Of a stretch of 60,539 nt of DNA, positions 1-15,000 are shown in pieces. A program made the translations under genes and the position numbers. Each line of letters begins with the position of its first letter. Position 1 is the stretch's first letter. Origin of the DNA: an uncultured Odoribacter sp. (GTDB lineage Bacteria; Bacteroidota; Bacteroidia; Bacteroidales; Marinifilaceae); the NCBI GenBank assembly GCA_900544025.1, contig UQTM01000014.1, positions 1 through 60,539 of the forward strand, in the 5' to 3' direction. The notes below the pieces were generated by a model. That model was not told the origin of the DNA, did not search any database, and saw only the letters and a program-made list of their open reading frames with translations.

Positions 1-3000
1 GGTTACCTTTTGACTTTAAAAGGAAAAGATGCGGATAAAAATTCACCTTTAACGAAATATCGTTGGGAAGGAAGCGGTATTGTCGGTACGAATGAAGCTG
101 CCGATTTGCAGGTGAAATTAGGCGTGAACAGTTATTATAAATTGGTGGTAAGCGTCGATGGATGTGCCGATTCGGCAGAAATCAATATTCCTACACTGAT
201 TTATTCCGTCGATATAGCTTCTCAGATTATTCTTCCGCAGCCGGCGAACGAAGTGTCGTTTGTTGCGGCGAAGCCGGAAGACGGCGTATTGACCTGGTAT
301 CCGAACGGCGATGCAGCCCGGATGAAAGAAACGGGTACGGATGCGGCCGCCTTATTGGATATTTTGGCCGGCGATACGGCTGTGGTGGTAAAAATGCAAA
401 AATCGGGATGTGAGTATTACGATACCTGCCGGGTATTGATCCGCGAATTCAGGCCTTCTGCCGATGAGGATGCTTTGGATGACGGTTTTGCTATTTCGCT
501 GCCGATCCTCCGGGTAACGGCAACCGATCCTCGGGTTTGTCTGGGGCAGGATATCACCCTTTCCGTTTATGATCTGGGATACGATAATTATAAATATGAG
601 TGGAGAAAGGTACAGGCTCCGAATGACATTACCGGATTGAGCGACAGTATCTCTTACACAATATTCCGGGCAGATGCGTCTGATGCGGGAAAATATTATT
701 GTGTCGCTACCGACCCTGAAAATCCGGGCGTGCTGATTTATTCGGATACGTTGAATTTGTCTTTGACAACCGGGCCTTTGGCTGAGATTGCAAGAGATTA
801 TGTTTCGTTGTGCTACGGTGATATTGTGGAAATAAAATCCCTGACTTCTTATGTGGGATCAGGGACTTCATCCGATCCTTCGGTTGCCGATGTGCTTGTG
901 TGGGAAGGTCCCGGAATATTGGAAGGGCAGGGAACCAATTCGATAAAAGTAAGGGTCGGGGATGTGGCCAGATATAAATTGACGGCTTCAAAGAATGGCG
1001 GATGCTGGTCGATGGATACGATTTCATACCCTGTGGTGAAGCCGGAAATAAGGATTGTCCCTCAGGTTACTTTTATGTACGAGTCCGGAGAAGTGAAATT
1101 AACGGCACAAACCAACACATCTTCGGTTGAATGGTCGCAAAACGGAAGTCTGAGCGCTCAAACGGGAACGACAGTTTCGATGAATTTTTCAGAAGATGGT
1201 TTCATTTCGGTGATTGCGACCCAGGGAGCGTGTGTGGCAAAAGATACGGCTTATGTATTCATGAAGCACCTGGACTCCTATAATGGGGGCGAAAATGACG
1301 GATTTATCATTTCGCGTCCTTATCTGGTGATTCCTTCGGAATTGAAAAATATCTATGCATGTCCCGATACCTTATTGACGTTCCGGGTGATCCATCCGGA
1401 ATTCCCGAACTATAAATATCAATGGTGGAAAGTTGTCAACGGTAGTGATCCTGTCATGATTTATGAAGGGGCTGCCTATACGTTCAATGTTAAAGATTCC
1501 GACGGCGGACGGTATTATTGTACGGCGGTCGATAGTGATGCTCCCGACGGACAGCATCCTTATATTTATTCCGACACGCTTTATTTGCAGGTAAACAATG
1601 GTCCGGTGGCGGAGATCGCTTATGATAAACTGGAAACTTGTTTTGGAGGGATGTTGAGCCTGGATGCAAGTGCTTCTGCCAATGGTGTCGGCGGAGTGAT
1701 TACTTATCATTGGACGGGCGAAGGGATTCAATCGGGGGCCGACCAGGCAAGGGTCGAAGTGTCGCCGGAAGGTGAAACCGTATATACCGTGCGGGTTAGT
1801 AATTCCACTTGTTCCGATACGGCTTCCGTGACGGTGAAAGTGGTGCATCCGAAAATTGAAATTCCGTCGCGGATACATTTAGCGGCTCCGGATAATGCTT
1901 ATGCCTTGGAAGCCACTATTCCGGACGGTATTTCTGTGGAATGGAGTTTCCGTCCGGATGCTACCGGAACCAGTGTTCCGGGTAATGGGCCGCTGCTGAA
2001 TGTGACGGGTGACGGATGGGCTATTGCCAAGAGTTCGACCGGAGACGGATGTACGGGATATGATTCCTGTCGGATATATGTAAAAAATCCGGTGGCTTTT
2101 AACGGAGGGAATGACGACGGATTCAGTTTACTGGAAGTTTCTACCCGGGTGTGGCTGGAGCCTCAGCAGGAAGTGCTGGAATTGTGCTTGAATCAGGAAT
2201 TGGAACTGACGGCTATGGTAAGCGGATTGAGTCGCTACGCTTATAGCTGGCATCGGGTTGAGAGCGACACGGAATCGGGTGTCGGAGCAGAATTAGGAAC
2301 AGAGGAAATATTGAGGATAGACCATGTCGCCCGGGAGCAGGAGGGACATTATTACTGTATCGTTACAGATATAGAAGATATTGCTCACGACGGTACAAAG
2401 AAAGAATATTATTCCGACACGGTAAGGCTGGATATAAAAGACGGGCCGATTGCCAATATCCGCCGCCTGGACGGTTCGGATTCCTGGAGTGCCTGTGTGG
2501 GTAGTTCCATTGAATTGGTCGGTGAATTGAAGAACTCCGGTTTTGTCGGAGGAGCGATAAGTTATGATTGGAGTAAGAGCCAGGACTATTTTGAAGAAAC
2601 AAACGACCCGCAGATTATAACGGCTTCGCCGAGAGGGAATGGCCGCTATGCTTTAACGGTTTCGGATAGTAAGAGCAAATGTAGCGATACTTACGAAATC
2701 CGGTTCGAGATGCGTTCTCCTGTCGTAAAAGTGCCTGAAACGTACCAATTTGCGAAACCGGGTACTCAAGAAATCAGTGCTATTGTAGAGGGAGAGGGTA
2801 AATTTACCTGGTATCGCCGGATTTATAACGACGGGAATGCGTTCGATACGAAAAACCCTGTTTCCGTACAATTCCAGCAGGATGAAACGATTATCGTGCG
2901 TTTTGAGCAGGATGGGTGTTTCGGGTTCGATACGACACAAATATTTGTGAAGAACCAGGGGACATTTACCGGAGGTGAGGAGGATGGCTTTGTGGCTTCT

Positions 3001-6000
3001 ACTTTACCGCTGAAAGCCTGGGTTACCCAGAAGACGCAGGAAGTGTGCCGGGGAGGGGAGATCGAAATTCCTTTGTATGTGGCTGATGTGGGACGTGTGT
3101 TACGCTATAAATGGTATAAGGTGGGCGATCTGTCGCATACGGTGCTGAGTGAGGAGCGTACCCTGGTGTTGAGAGCGAACCAAATGAGCGACGGCGGAGA
3201 ATATTATTGTGTGGTGGCCGATCCTGCCATTGCCGATATAAATCAGAAAACCGTTCATTCCGATACGGCCACCGTGACCATGATCAATGGCCCGCTGGCT
3301 AAAATCTCTAAGCCCACGGCAAATGAATTGAAAGGAATTTTCTGCCGGGGATCGGAAATTACGATCAGTGCTGCAGCTACGGAAGATAGCAAAGTAAACT
3401 CTAACGATACCTATATATATGAATGGTTCGGGGAAAATATTTCTTATTCGGCATACGATTATGAAGTCTCCGCCCGGATGGGAAATAGCGGACGCTATAT
3501 CGTGAAGGCTTCGTTAGGCGAATGTTTTACTTACGATACCGTAAATTTAAATATCTATGAGCCGAAAGTAGATATTCAGTCCGTGATCTTCCTGTCTAAG
3601 GAAGACGATATTATGCTTTCGGTGAAGAATCCTGATAAAAATACGATAAGATGGAGTTTTTATTATGAGCAAATGACTGATCCTATTTTGCAAAAAGTCG
3701 GTGACACCTTGAATGCTCATGTATTAGACGATGCTTATGTCATTGTCGAATGTATCGAAAGCCAGTGTTCCGGGTTTGATACCTGCCGTATTTTTGTGAA
3801 GGACGTACGTTCTTTTACCGGAGGGGAAGAGGACGGTTTTATGTCGAAGGGATCGGGCTTCTATTATAAGCCGATCGAATATACGGATGAAGTTTGCGAG
3901 GGAAATGTGGCCACCCTTTATGTTCCGGTGGTTGGGGATGATTTCTATCGGTATAAATGGACCAAGGTAGGTGATGAAAGCCGGAAATTACCCGAATCGG
4001 CTTTGTGTAAGTTTGAATCGGTGACCAAGGAAGACGAAGGATATTATTATTGTACGATTACGGATGTGAACAGTAACCGTAGTTTGATTACGGACCGGGT
4101 ATATCTGAGTGTGAAGGAAATGCCTAAATCTTCGATTTTAGTGGACGACCGGGAAGTTTGTTTTGGAGAAACGATCACCTTGAAGGCCGATCAGAGTTTC
4201 TTAAAAGATGATGTACAATATAGCTATCTGTGGAGCGGTAAAGGAGTTTCAACCCGTATTATGCCGGAAACACAGGTGAAGGTGGAAGAAGACGGCGTTT
4301 ACCAGTTGTTCGTGTCGGACGGCGATTGTTATGTGGCCGATACCATTTCATTGAAAGCATTGAAAACACAGTTGGATGTGGAAACGGTTCATCACGTGAT
4401 GAAAGGTTCGGGATTGACCGTCTGGGGATCGGTAAATGGAGATTCTTCCGTATTACTGACTTGGGAAGTGGGGGCGAATATGTATCGGAATGTAAATCCG
4501 TTGGTGCTGTCGGCTACGACGCTGACGCGTTCTGTGCCTTTCACGGTGAGTACAACCGGGAAATGTTCCGTGGAACGTGAAGGAAATATTTACTTGCGTG
4601 ATCTGACTCCTTATGCCGGAGGTAATGACGACGGGTATGTATTGCCGAACGACCTGCCTCAGTTGTTGAATCAGAGCGATGAATTATTGGGATGTGATAC
4701 GACGGCGGCGGTGTTGTGGGTAACGGCGATTGAAACGGACGATCTGAGATATCGTTGGCAGAAATATGCAGAAGCTCCTTTATCCAAATGGGTGGATATG
4801 ACGCCTGTTGTCGGAAAGGACAATGTCACCGGATGTGATTCCGCCCGTCTGAAATTTACTTCCATTGAAACAGAGGACGAGGGACGTTATCGTTGTAAGT
4901 TAAGTAATACTTATGGTTACACCTTTTCGAGAGAGGTTCGTTTGGTGAAGGGCGGTAAGCCTAAAGTGACCGATCTCTCCGTGAATAAGGCGGTTTGCGA
5001 AGGAAAAGAATTTCGTTTTGTGACCTCGGTCTCTATACCGAACGGCGGAACGGAAAGCGGGACCGGATTGGTTTGGCGTTGGTATTATTCGAAAGACGGG
5101 CTTAATTTTACTCAGAAATTGCCGGAACAGGATTATGCCAACCCATATTATGTGGTGGAAAAGAGCAAGGAAGCGGACGAAGGATATTATATGGTGGAAG
5201 CGACTAACTATTGCGGTTCTTCTTACGATACGACATTCCAGGAAATTTGGGAAGCGCCTTCTTTCGTACAGCAGCCGGAGAATAAATATATTTGTAATGG
5301 AGGCATTGCGGAATTGACCACAGAAGTCAAAGGAGGTGGAACATACGGGTATGAAATTTGGCAGGTAGAGGTAGATAAGAACGGTAACTATGTAAGCGAT
5401 ATTCGTTGTATCCAGAGTAAATTGTCTTCGCCGACCTTTACGATCGATCCGGTGGAATCTTCTTACAACGGTTACTATGTCTGGCGAGCTTATAATGAGT
5501 GTGCAACGACTCAAAGCAAGACCTTTCGATTGATTGTTGAGGACGAAATCATTCCTATTTTTGAAACGGTCGATACGGTGGTATGTGCCGGAACGAATCA
5601 AAACCTGGTATTACTTGCGAACAACAATATCCAGAATCCGACTACTACCTTGAAATATGCCTGGAAAAAAGACGGGGTGGATCTCCCGACAACTACCACA
5701 CGGCATACCATTTCAAGAGTGATGCCTGCCGATGCCGGCGTATATATTTGTTATGCCCGTCATGCTTGTGACTGGAAAGAAATCAAGCAATTTAAAGTGG
5801 GCATTAAAGAACTGCCTAAGATTATTTTGCCGATCAGTCTGAAACCCGATTATTGTGAAGGTACGGAACACGTGGAGATGCTGATCGACTACACTTCCGA
5901 TGCCGGCGAAGTGGGATGTACGTGGGTACATAATGGCGTGGACATTGTAGATAACGGGCATTTTTCCGGATCGAGAACGCCGAAATTCGTGATCGATACT

Positions 6001-9000
6001 TTAGTGGCTTCGGATGCGGGGAGATATTACGTGAAGCTGAAAAATGAGTGCGGAACTCTTGCCAGTGAAGCCGTAAATTTAAAGATAAAATTGCCTGCGG
6101 TAATTACTACTCCGCTTGATTCTGTGGCTTTGTGTGTGGGAAGTAGTTTAACACTGAATGTGAAAGCCACGGGAGAAGCCCCGATTATTTATTATTGGAT
6201 GAAGGACGGTGTAAGGATCCCGGGAGCGGCATCTTCGAGCCTGGCCTTGAATAATGTGTCGTATAACGATGCCGGAGTGTACCGTTTAGTCGCTCAGAAT
6301 GAATGTAACATAAAATCTACTCCATATACGGAAAGTAAAGTGAGCGTGATTACCCCGAAAATATATAATTTGCAGGGAGGCGGGGCTTATTGTGCGGATG
6401 ATTTCCGGGAAATCACCCTTAGCGGCTTTGAAAAGGGAGTGGTTTATACGTTGAAACGGCGTCAGAGATTGGATGAAACCAATTATGTAACCTTGAAAAC
6501 GGTAGATGGCGATACGGTATCGACCAGAGTATTGACTTTCGGAAATTGGGGTACGGGATATTACCATGTGGAAGCTGCTGCCCGTAAAGGTAGTGTATCC
6601 TGTGGGGCACAGATGAACGGAGAGATTTATATCTACCAGAACCCAACACCGAAACAATTTGATTTCTATGTGTCCGATCCGATGTGTACGGGAGAGAAAG
6701 CAGGAACGCTTACGCTTAGCGGCAGTGAAAAGAATACCGATATTTTATATACGCTTCAGATTTATAACGAGCGTTATGGTGGCTGGTCTGCAACTCCGAA
6801 CAAGTTAGTAGGAACGGGCGAGCCCATGGTATGGCCTAATTTGAGAGAAGGGGTTTACCGTCTGATTGCAGAAAACATCGAGTCCGGATGTGCTGTTCAG
6901 ATCGGAGATAATGATACGATCGTCGAACGCCCGTATCCGGAAGCCTACTCTTTGTTTGCCGTGGATGGGGATACCACTGCATGCTATGGAATGGAGAGCG
7001 ATGTGATTTTGCAGTTGTCCGATAGTGAAAAAACGTGTAGCTATACCCTTTACCGGGACGGTGTATCCACGGAAAGAACCGTGTCCGGTAACCTGATCAG
7101 TTGGGATAAAGTGACCGGAGGTACTTATACCGTACGGGCCAGAACGAATTACGGCTGTGAAAAGGATATGGGCGATGTCGTTGTAACCGATTTGCCGCAG
7201 TTGAAACAATGGCTGCTGGACGGTGGAATCGTCTATTGTGAGGGACAGGCGGGGGAAGAGCATAATATCATATTGGGAGGTTCCACTCCTGGAATCCGTT
7301 ATGATTTCTATGCACTTTCATCTTCAGAGCCTTTGGCTTCCGATTTTGGAAATGGAGAGCAGTTAGTGTGGAAAGTAAATCTGGATAAGGACGAAACCTA
7401 TTACGTAGTGGCCGAAGATACGGTGGAGCATTGTATTCAGGTGATGGCCGATTCGGTCAGTATCGAGGCAAACCATTTGAGATTGGATGTAATTCCGGAA
7501 AAAACCATTAATGCGAGCACGGTAACCAATCTTGAAGTGAATATTTACAATGCCATTGGAAATCCGGTCGTGACCTGGGAACCGAGTGCTAAGATCGATT
7601 TTGTGGACCCGATAACTCATACGGCTACGACAAAGATTTTAAATAAGGGTGAATTGTTTATCGTGCATGTCGAAGATCAGTTCTGTGCGAAGGATACGGC
7701 GATAAAGGTATTGGTGGAAGGCGAGCCGCTGGATGCGGAGATCAGAGCTTCGAATTGCTACACTCCGATAGATACCCTCTTCCTGTGCCGGGGTGAAAAT
7801 GTAGAGTTGTGCTCCTTCATCAGTGGGGGCGGGGCTACTTATCAATTCAAGTGGACGGATGATTACTATACGGATAGTATTCCTGTTCCTCATAAAAGCA
7901 AGATCAGCTATACCCGGAAAGAAAATACGGACGGATTTGTCGTATTGCATGTGATTTCGGTCATTAACGGACCCACCGGGCCTACTGTATTGCAGGCGGA
8001 AGATACGGTGTGGATTGCCGTGCGCGAGCGTCCTGATATTTTCCTGGCGAATGCAGCTTTGGATTGCGTGGTTCCCGGAGCGGATACGGCTATCGTATTG
8101 ACGGCTACGGAACCGGGAGTGGGCTATCGTTTGGATTATCGTCCGGTGCAAACCGTTGCTTATGTGAAGAAGGATAGTATTACCGGGGACGGAGGCAAAG
8201 GCCGGTTCGACATTCCGGCTTATTCTGTTGCCGATCATTCCGGTTACTATCGGATTATTGCGACAAAAGTGTATGACGATGCGGTTTGTGAAACCCGGTC
8301 GGAAGCGATCCAACTGCAAAGATCTCCTGAAAGGCAAATCGTCAGCAGTGGCGGGATCACTACATATTGTCAGGGAGAACGGAAAGATACGATTTATATA
8401 GACCGGACGGAAGCGGATGTGACCTATCGTTTATTGAGGGATCGTAACGTGCAGATAGAGCAAAAGACGGGTAATGACGGGAAATTATCGTTCATTGGAG
8501 AATATGGAACCGGCTCTTACCAGGTGGTTGCCATGCTGGGACGTTGTATCGACACCATGGCCAATCGGGTAGATATAGAATCGATGCCGCGCCCGGTGAT
8601 CGATCGTATCGAAGGAATCAAGGATTATTGTGTTTCCGATGTCGCGAAAGGTATAAAAGTGGTTTTCCCTTCTCCGCGTCCTACCATAAGATACCGTATT
8701 TACAAAGAAGGATTCTTTAAGGAAGTGGACGAAGACTACGGAGGATATGAAGAATTGGAATTATTGGTGAAAGCTTCGGATGAACTGGTCGATCTGACGG
8801 GTAATTATTTTGTGGAAGCCTATGATCCGGCCAATCATTGTACCGACACGGTGAAAGGATTGGTGGTAACTCCCGATCCGGGACCACTCAAAATGGATCG
8901 GTATGAATTTGTTTATTGCGATAACCTGAGCGGTATCGATGGAAGAAATATATTGATTACCGGTGCGGATTCCTTGATTCATTATGAGCTTCATGGGCCC

Positions 9001-12000
9001 GATGGTGTTAAAATAGGCGATTTCGACCGGGTCAAGAAGGATACCATTTGTTATCATGGCACGCTCTCTGTGCTCGGGGCGGCTACTGCTACCGAGTATC
9101 ACGTATATGCCAATGCGGGAGGATGTTCCAAAGTGATGATTTCCTTTACCGTGAAAACGTCTATCGCACCGAAAGAATTCGACCTTGTGGGGAATAAATT
9201 GGGGTGTGTCGGCTATCCTCATACGATGGGTATAAAAGTACCTGCTATGAATGTGGATTATTATTTGTATAAAGAAGGAGAAGATACTTATTTGTCGAAG
9301 AAAAGAGCGGAGAGCGGAGATATGGAATTGATATTCGGCCAATGGGACGAGTTGGGTACATATTATGTGATTGCTGAAAATGAGGCACAATGTACCCGGC
9401 GTTTGAGCCAGGAATATGTGATCCGCGAATTGCCTGATTTCTTCAAAATATATACACCCGGAAACACGGCCTACTGCGAAGGAGACCGGGGTGTGCAGCT
9501 TGGAATTACAGGCACTCAGAACGGTGTGACCTATTTCTTGCAGAAGGAGGATACCATTGAAGGCAGAGCGGTATATCAGGATGTGAAAGGAGTGGAAGTT
9601 GTGGGAACGGGTTCGTCTGCAACGCTCTTTGCCGGATATTATAAGGTCGGTAAATACCGGATCCGTACGGACTACTGTGACTTGCTGATGCAGGATACGC
9701 TTCAGGTTACGGAGAAACCTTTGCCTGCCTTGTTGAGTGCCGGTTATAACGGAATGGCTTGTGTGGATAGTACGATGAATATTTTTGTAAGCGATCCGGA
9801 AGTTGGAACTAATTATACATTGTATTATGAAGGCGTTCCGGCTGGATTTGCCACCTTGCCGGGTAACGGTGAAGTGAAGTGGGATATTCCGGTGGCTGCC
9901 GACGGTATCTATACCGTGTTGGCGGAAAGAGACGGTTGTACGTTGGTGATGAACGATTCCATTCGACCGGGAGCCGTAGCCGAGATTGGTAATTTGGAGG
10001 GTATCGTAACGAACAAGTGTTTCATGGATAAATCCGATCTCTATTTGGAAGATTGGGAAAGCGGAGCCGAATACCGCTTGTATAGCAAGACCGATACGGT
10101 GGTATATGTCGGGAAAGAAGTGGGAGGTAATATTGTATTCACAGGCGTAAATGCGGGCTTTGATTATTATGTATCGGCAACCAATAAGAGCTGTACGGCT
10201 GAAAAAGGTGTATTTGATTTTCCGGGGATTGCATTGCCGGAATTGAAAGAAAGCGACTGGGCGGTTATGGATTGCCGTGACGACGGACAGGCGATGATCG
10301 AGTTGAAAAACTTGAAGTCCGATTACGAATACACCCTGACACAAAAAGAGGCGATGAAAGATTTTGTGATCAATTCATTTGCCGGAGATACGATAGTTGA
10401 AAAACTGGGTAACGGGACTTATGCTTTTGTGGCTTATGACCCGATTACAACCTGTACCTCTTTGCCTTTAGAAACTACCGTCAGAGGCGGTGTACCCGAT
10501 GAATCTATCGTAAGTCCTCTGGAATATTGCCAGGGAGTCGATGGCGTGCGGATAGAATTGTCGGCGCAGACATACGGGATTGCTTATAGCCTGAAAAATC
10601 TGGAAGACGGTTCCGTTGTCGATCGGGATCCGGAAAATAAAGTATTCAGTAAAATGCTGCCAGCTGGACGCTACGAACTCTATCGGGAACGTGTCGGCTT
10701 ATGGGGAGGATGCTGGGCTTCCGATACCTTTACGGTGAAAGAATATCCTTATCCGTCGAAGACTATATTGAATCTGGAATTGCCGGAAGGTGCACTTTGT
10801 GAGGCCGGGAATAATGCGATTGTGATACATGAATCGGAAGAGAACGTTCATTATATTCTGCAAAATGCCGTGACGAAAGCCAATATCGATACCATTTACG
10901 GTAATGGCGGTTCGATTGTATTTGCCGACCGCAAACCGGCAGGCAGTTATAATATTGTTATGCGTTATCAGGGACTTTGCGAGCGGACTTACTTCAAGAC
11001 CATACAGGTTAGCGGGGTACCGCCTCAGGCAACGGCTTCTGACTGCGAATATTGTTACGATGCTTCCGGTTCGGATGCCGACGGGTGTGCCATGACTATT
11101 TCAGGACTGGATCCTACGGCACAATATATTCTGTACACCAGGGAAGGTAATCCCGTGGATACTCTTTACGGAACGAACGCTGGCTTCTTTGATGTGATGC
11201 CGGAAGGGGATTATTATGTAACGGGTACTTACGAAGGGACAAAATGTTCCGATATCGTTGCTGCGATGTCTGTTCATAAGCTGACTCAGCCCAAAGTGTT
11301 CCCGGTTACCAATGCAAACGGCGGCGGAGACTGTGCCGGTTCGGTGGATGTGGCGCTTATGAACGGTTGTGAAGGGGACAGCGTGAAGTATTATTTGTAT
11401 TTGAATGATTTCTATAAGGTGGAAGGGCCTGTGACATCCGATGGCAGCACAGTGAGATTCTCGACTTTCCGTACTCCGGGTACTTATAAGGTATTTGCAA
11501 CGAAAGGGGTGGACGAGAAATGCGGAGCCTGGATGGAAGGTCAGGTGGTGCTTTATGCCCGTCCCGCTAATGCGGAATTGACTGTTCACGGATATAATTG
11601 TAGTGAATCGACATCCGGTGAAGTGTCGATAACTGCCAGAAAAACAGAGTTGAGCTGGCTCTATTATATTTCAGACGGAACGCATGAATCGGAACTCAAA
11701 GAAGGTATCCCGAACGCAGAACTGAGTTGGAATCGTATCGACGGTAAGCCTTTGAAGACAGGCCGGTATATTTTATATGCTAAAAATGCCTGCGACAGTG
11801 TGATCGCTATGGATACCGCACAGGTATATGATGCAGCGGCTCCTCAAAACTTTAAATTGAAGAAATTCAAGGAAGGAGTATATTGCGACGGGAACGATGG
11901 CTATCGTTGTGTGTTGGATGGAAGTGAGAAAGGGGTGACTTATACCCTTCAATATAGAGAAGAAAAATGGACTGCCGAAGGAACCGGAAGTGGAGAGCTG

Positions 12001-15000
12001 TATTTGGCTAATGTTGTAATTCCGTCGGCTTCCGGGCTTTGTACGGTTTATGCGACAGTGGATTCTTCGCAGTGTATGTATGCAATAGATACGCTTACGA
12101 TCCGGAAAGATTTCTATACCGATCATCCGGGCTTTGATACGAAGTCGGTTTGTGGAGGGGAAGGTTCTTCGATAACAATCAGGCTGACCAAACCGCGTGT
12201 ACCTTATATGGACTACTATTTGTTGGTGAACGGGCATGCGGTAGATACCATCTTCGGCGATAATATGGATTGGCTCGACCGGGCTTTCGATCCTCAGAGC
12301 GAACTGGGCTGTTACTCGGTATATGTCACCAGTAAGACCGGGCAGTGCGATACCGTATATCCGGCACCGTGTTTGAGTGCCGCTCCGGAAGAACGATACC
12401 TCAAAGCCGGTTGGAACGGTGAATTGTGTGAAGGATCGAGCCGGGAATTAGTGCTCGAAAATCCGCAGCCGGGAGTTACCTATGTATTGAAGAGAAACGG
12501 AGAATCTATTTTCAACGGAGTGAATGGCAGCGCCGATACATTGGTATTGGGCACGGTTTCTCAGGTAGGGCAATATACGGTGGTTGCAACTGTTACGGAC
12601 GAATGTACGGCTTATATGCCCGATACGGTGGATGTGAAGATGCTTCCGTTGCCGGAATTGCATGTAAATAAAGAATATACCTGCCTGGAAGGAGATAAGG
12701 TGGAGATCATTGTACAACGGCCTACTTCTCCTCAGGTGTATTACCAGATCAAGGGGCTCACCACTCCGGGCGGAACGTATAAGCAGGCCGACGGAGATGC
12801 CGTATCGTTGGGTTCGTACGGTAAGGGTGTTTACGAGATCAGCACATTCGATATCGGAGACAACTTTGTCTGTGTGGCGACCGACACCGTGACCGTGAAT
12901 GAAGTGGGGATCGAGAAATTTAAGCTGGAAGTGATAGGCGACGAATATATGTGTGAAGCAAATGAATGCCGTACGCTGAAACTTTCGGGCAGTGAGAAAG
13001 AAACTTATTACGAATTGTTCCGGACATCCGGAAAGGATACCGTTTTCATTGCCTCTGCTGCGGGAACGGGAAAAGCAATAAACTTTAAGGACCAGTGTGA
13101 TACGGGATACTATTTTGTGATTGCAACAAAAGATGTGATCGATCCCGCCACTTCCGAAGTGATTACGAGTAAAGTTCAGATGGGAGCTGCCGTACATTTG
13201 TATGTAGCTTCGAAGATTGAAAAATATATGCTGAGTTCCACTGTCAATGGATACTGTTATTTCGAGGCTGACGGAAGAACGCCGGCGACGCCTTCGGGAT
13301 CGATCACCTTGCAGGGTAGCCAGTCGGATGCTATTACCTATAAGCTATACCGTAACGGCAATTATGTGCCGACAAAAGATCTAAGTGGAACTTCCGGAGG
13401 ATCGCTCCGTTGGTCGGGACTGGAAGGAAAACGGTGCGACGGAAATTCCGATGTTGGAAATGTTTATACCGTCATTGCCACAGACGGCAGGTGTGAAGTT
13501 GAAATGTCCGGCCGGATTAATATCATGGCGGTGGATAAGCCTATCCCTAACAGGCCTACGATATCGTTCAGTAGTTGTACCGGAGAACGTGCACCTATGG
13601 TGGCGAATGCTTCCGGCTGCATGCTTAACTACGAATGGAGATTTAACGGCGAAGTAGTAGGAAATTCGGTTAGCTACATCATCGACAGTCTGCGAATGGA
13701 AGACATGGGAATCTACGAATGTACGATATCCAATTATTGCGGACAGGTAGATATTACTCCGATTAAAGTGGATGTGCGTGAAGTGGTTAGAATACCGCAG
13801 AAGATGGAAGACAAGATGATTTGCGGTTCCGGAGCGGAAAAAGTGGAATTGGTAAGCAGTGCCGTGGGAGAAAATTATTATTGGTACCGTCCGGGACATG
13901 AAGGGGATACCATTTCGAAGAGTGCTATTTGTACGCTTAACAATGTGGACGAGGTGGAAGATGCCGGCGATTACATATGTTGTACCTGGAATAGCTGTGG
14001 TGCACTCTACGACACGATCCGCCTTGAATTCAACCGTGTTCCGGAAGTAACGGGATATGTGGCGAAAACCGATACGCTTTGCGTTGGGTCGGAATATAGC
14101 ATACACTTACAAAGCCGGGATACATTATATTGGTATTGCAACGATAACCTGATCGAAGGCAAACACGATAAGTGGTTGAAATTCGATTCGATCGTTCCTG
14201 CAAATGCCGGAAAATATAAAGTTGTAGCGAAGAATGCTTGTAACTCTAAAGAGTTTAATATCCGTGAATTATATATCGACGATACGCTGCGTGTGGTAAG
14301 CGCACCTGCTTTGGAACAGCACTATTGCCAGAGTGAGCCGTTGCAGCTTGAAATCGTATTGAAAGACGGAACCAAGACTTATCCGGACCGGGTAACATAT
14401 ACCTGGCGTAAGCGAAATCTTGTGGTACAGCCGGAAGCAGGTAAACCATACGCTTACAACGGTGGAACGGCATCGGTAAGGGACGACGGCGCATGGTTCG
14501 AAGTGACTTATTCCAATAAGTGTACCAGCGGAAGTGCAACACACAATGTTTATGTGGATAAGAAAATATCTCTTGCATCCTTTGCAAAAGATTCTGTGGT
14601 GAGCGTATGCGCTGCACAAGGTGAAACCGATATTCTGATTGTGGACGATGCTCAGCGGGAAAATCCGGAATACAACAACTATCAGTGGTTCCGCCGGAAT
14701 GCAGACGGAACGACGACCCTGGTTGGAGAAACGGATACGCTGAAAGTGTTGAAACGGGTTTCTAATAGCGGCAAGTATTATTGTGCTTTGGACAATACGT
14801 GCGGAAGTGCTATTTCCGGTGATGTGGATCTCCGTATAGACTCTATGCCGATTATTAAAAAACAACCGATGGCTCAACCGCAATATTGTGCGAATATGCC
14901 TTTGGGTACTGTGACGACCGAAGCTTCAGGCGGCGATTTGATATACTCGTGGTATGCCCGGAAAAAGAATAGCGGAGACAATCAGTTGGTGGCTTACTTA

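Noticed and set aside
8761..10344. A 527-codon open frame on the minus strand inside the first giant gene
   Set aside because: It lies fully within a long repeat protein whose codon bias leaves the opposite strand open. The translation is His/Arg/Ile-rich with no domain or signal peptide, and no promoter is evident.
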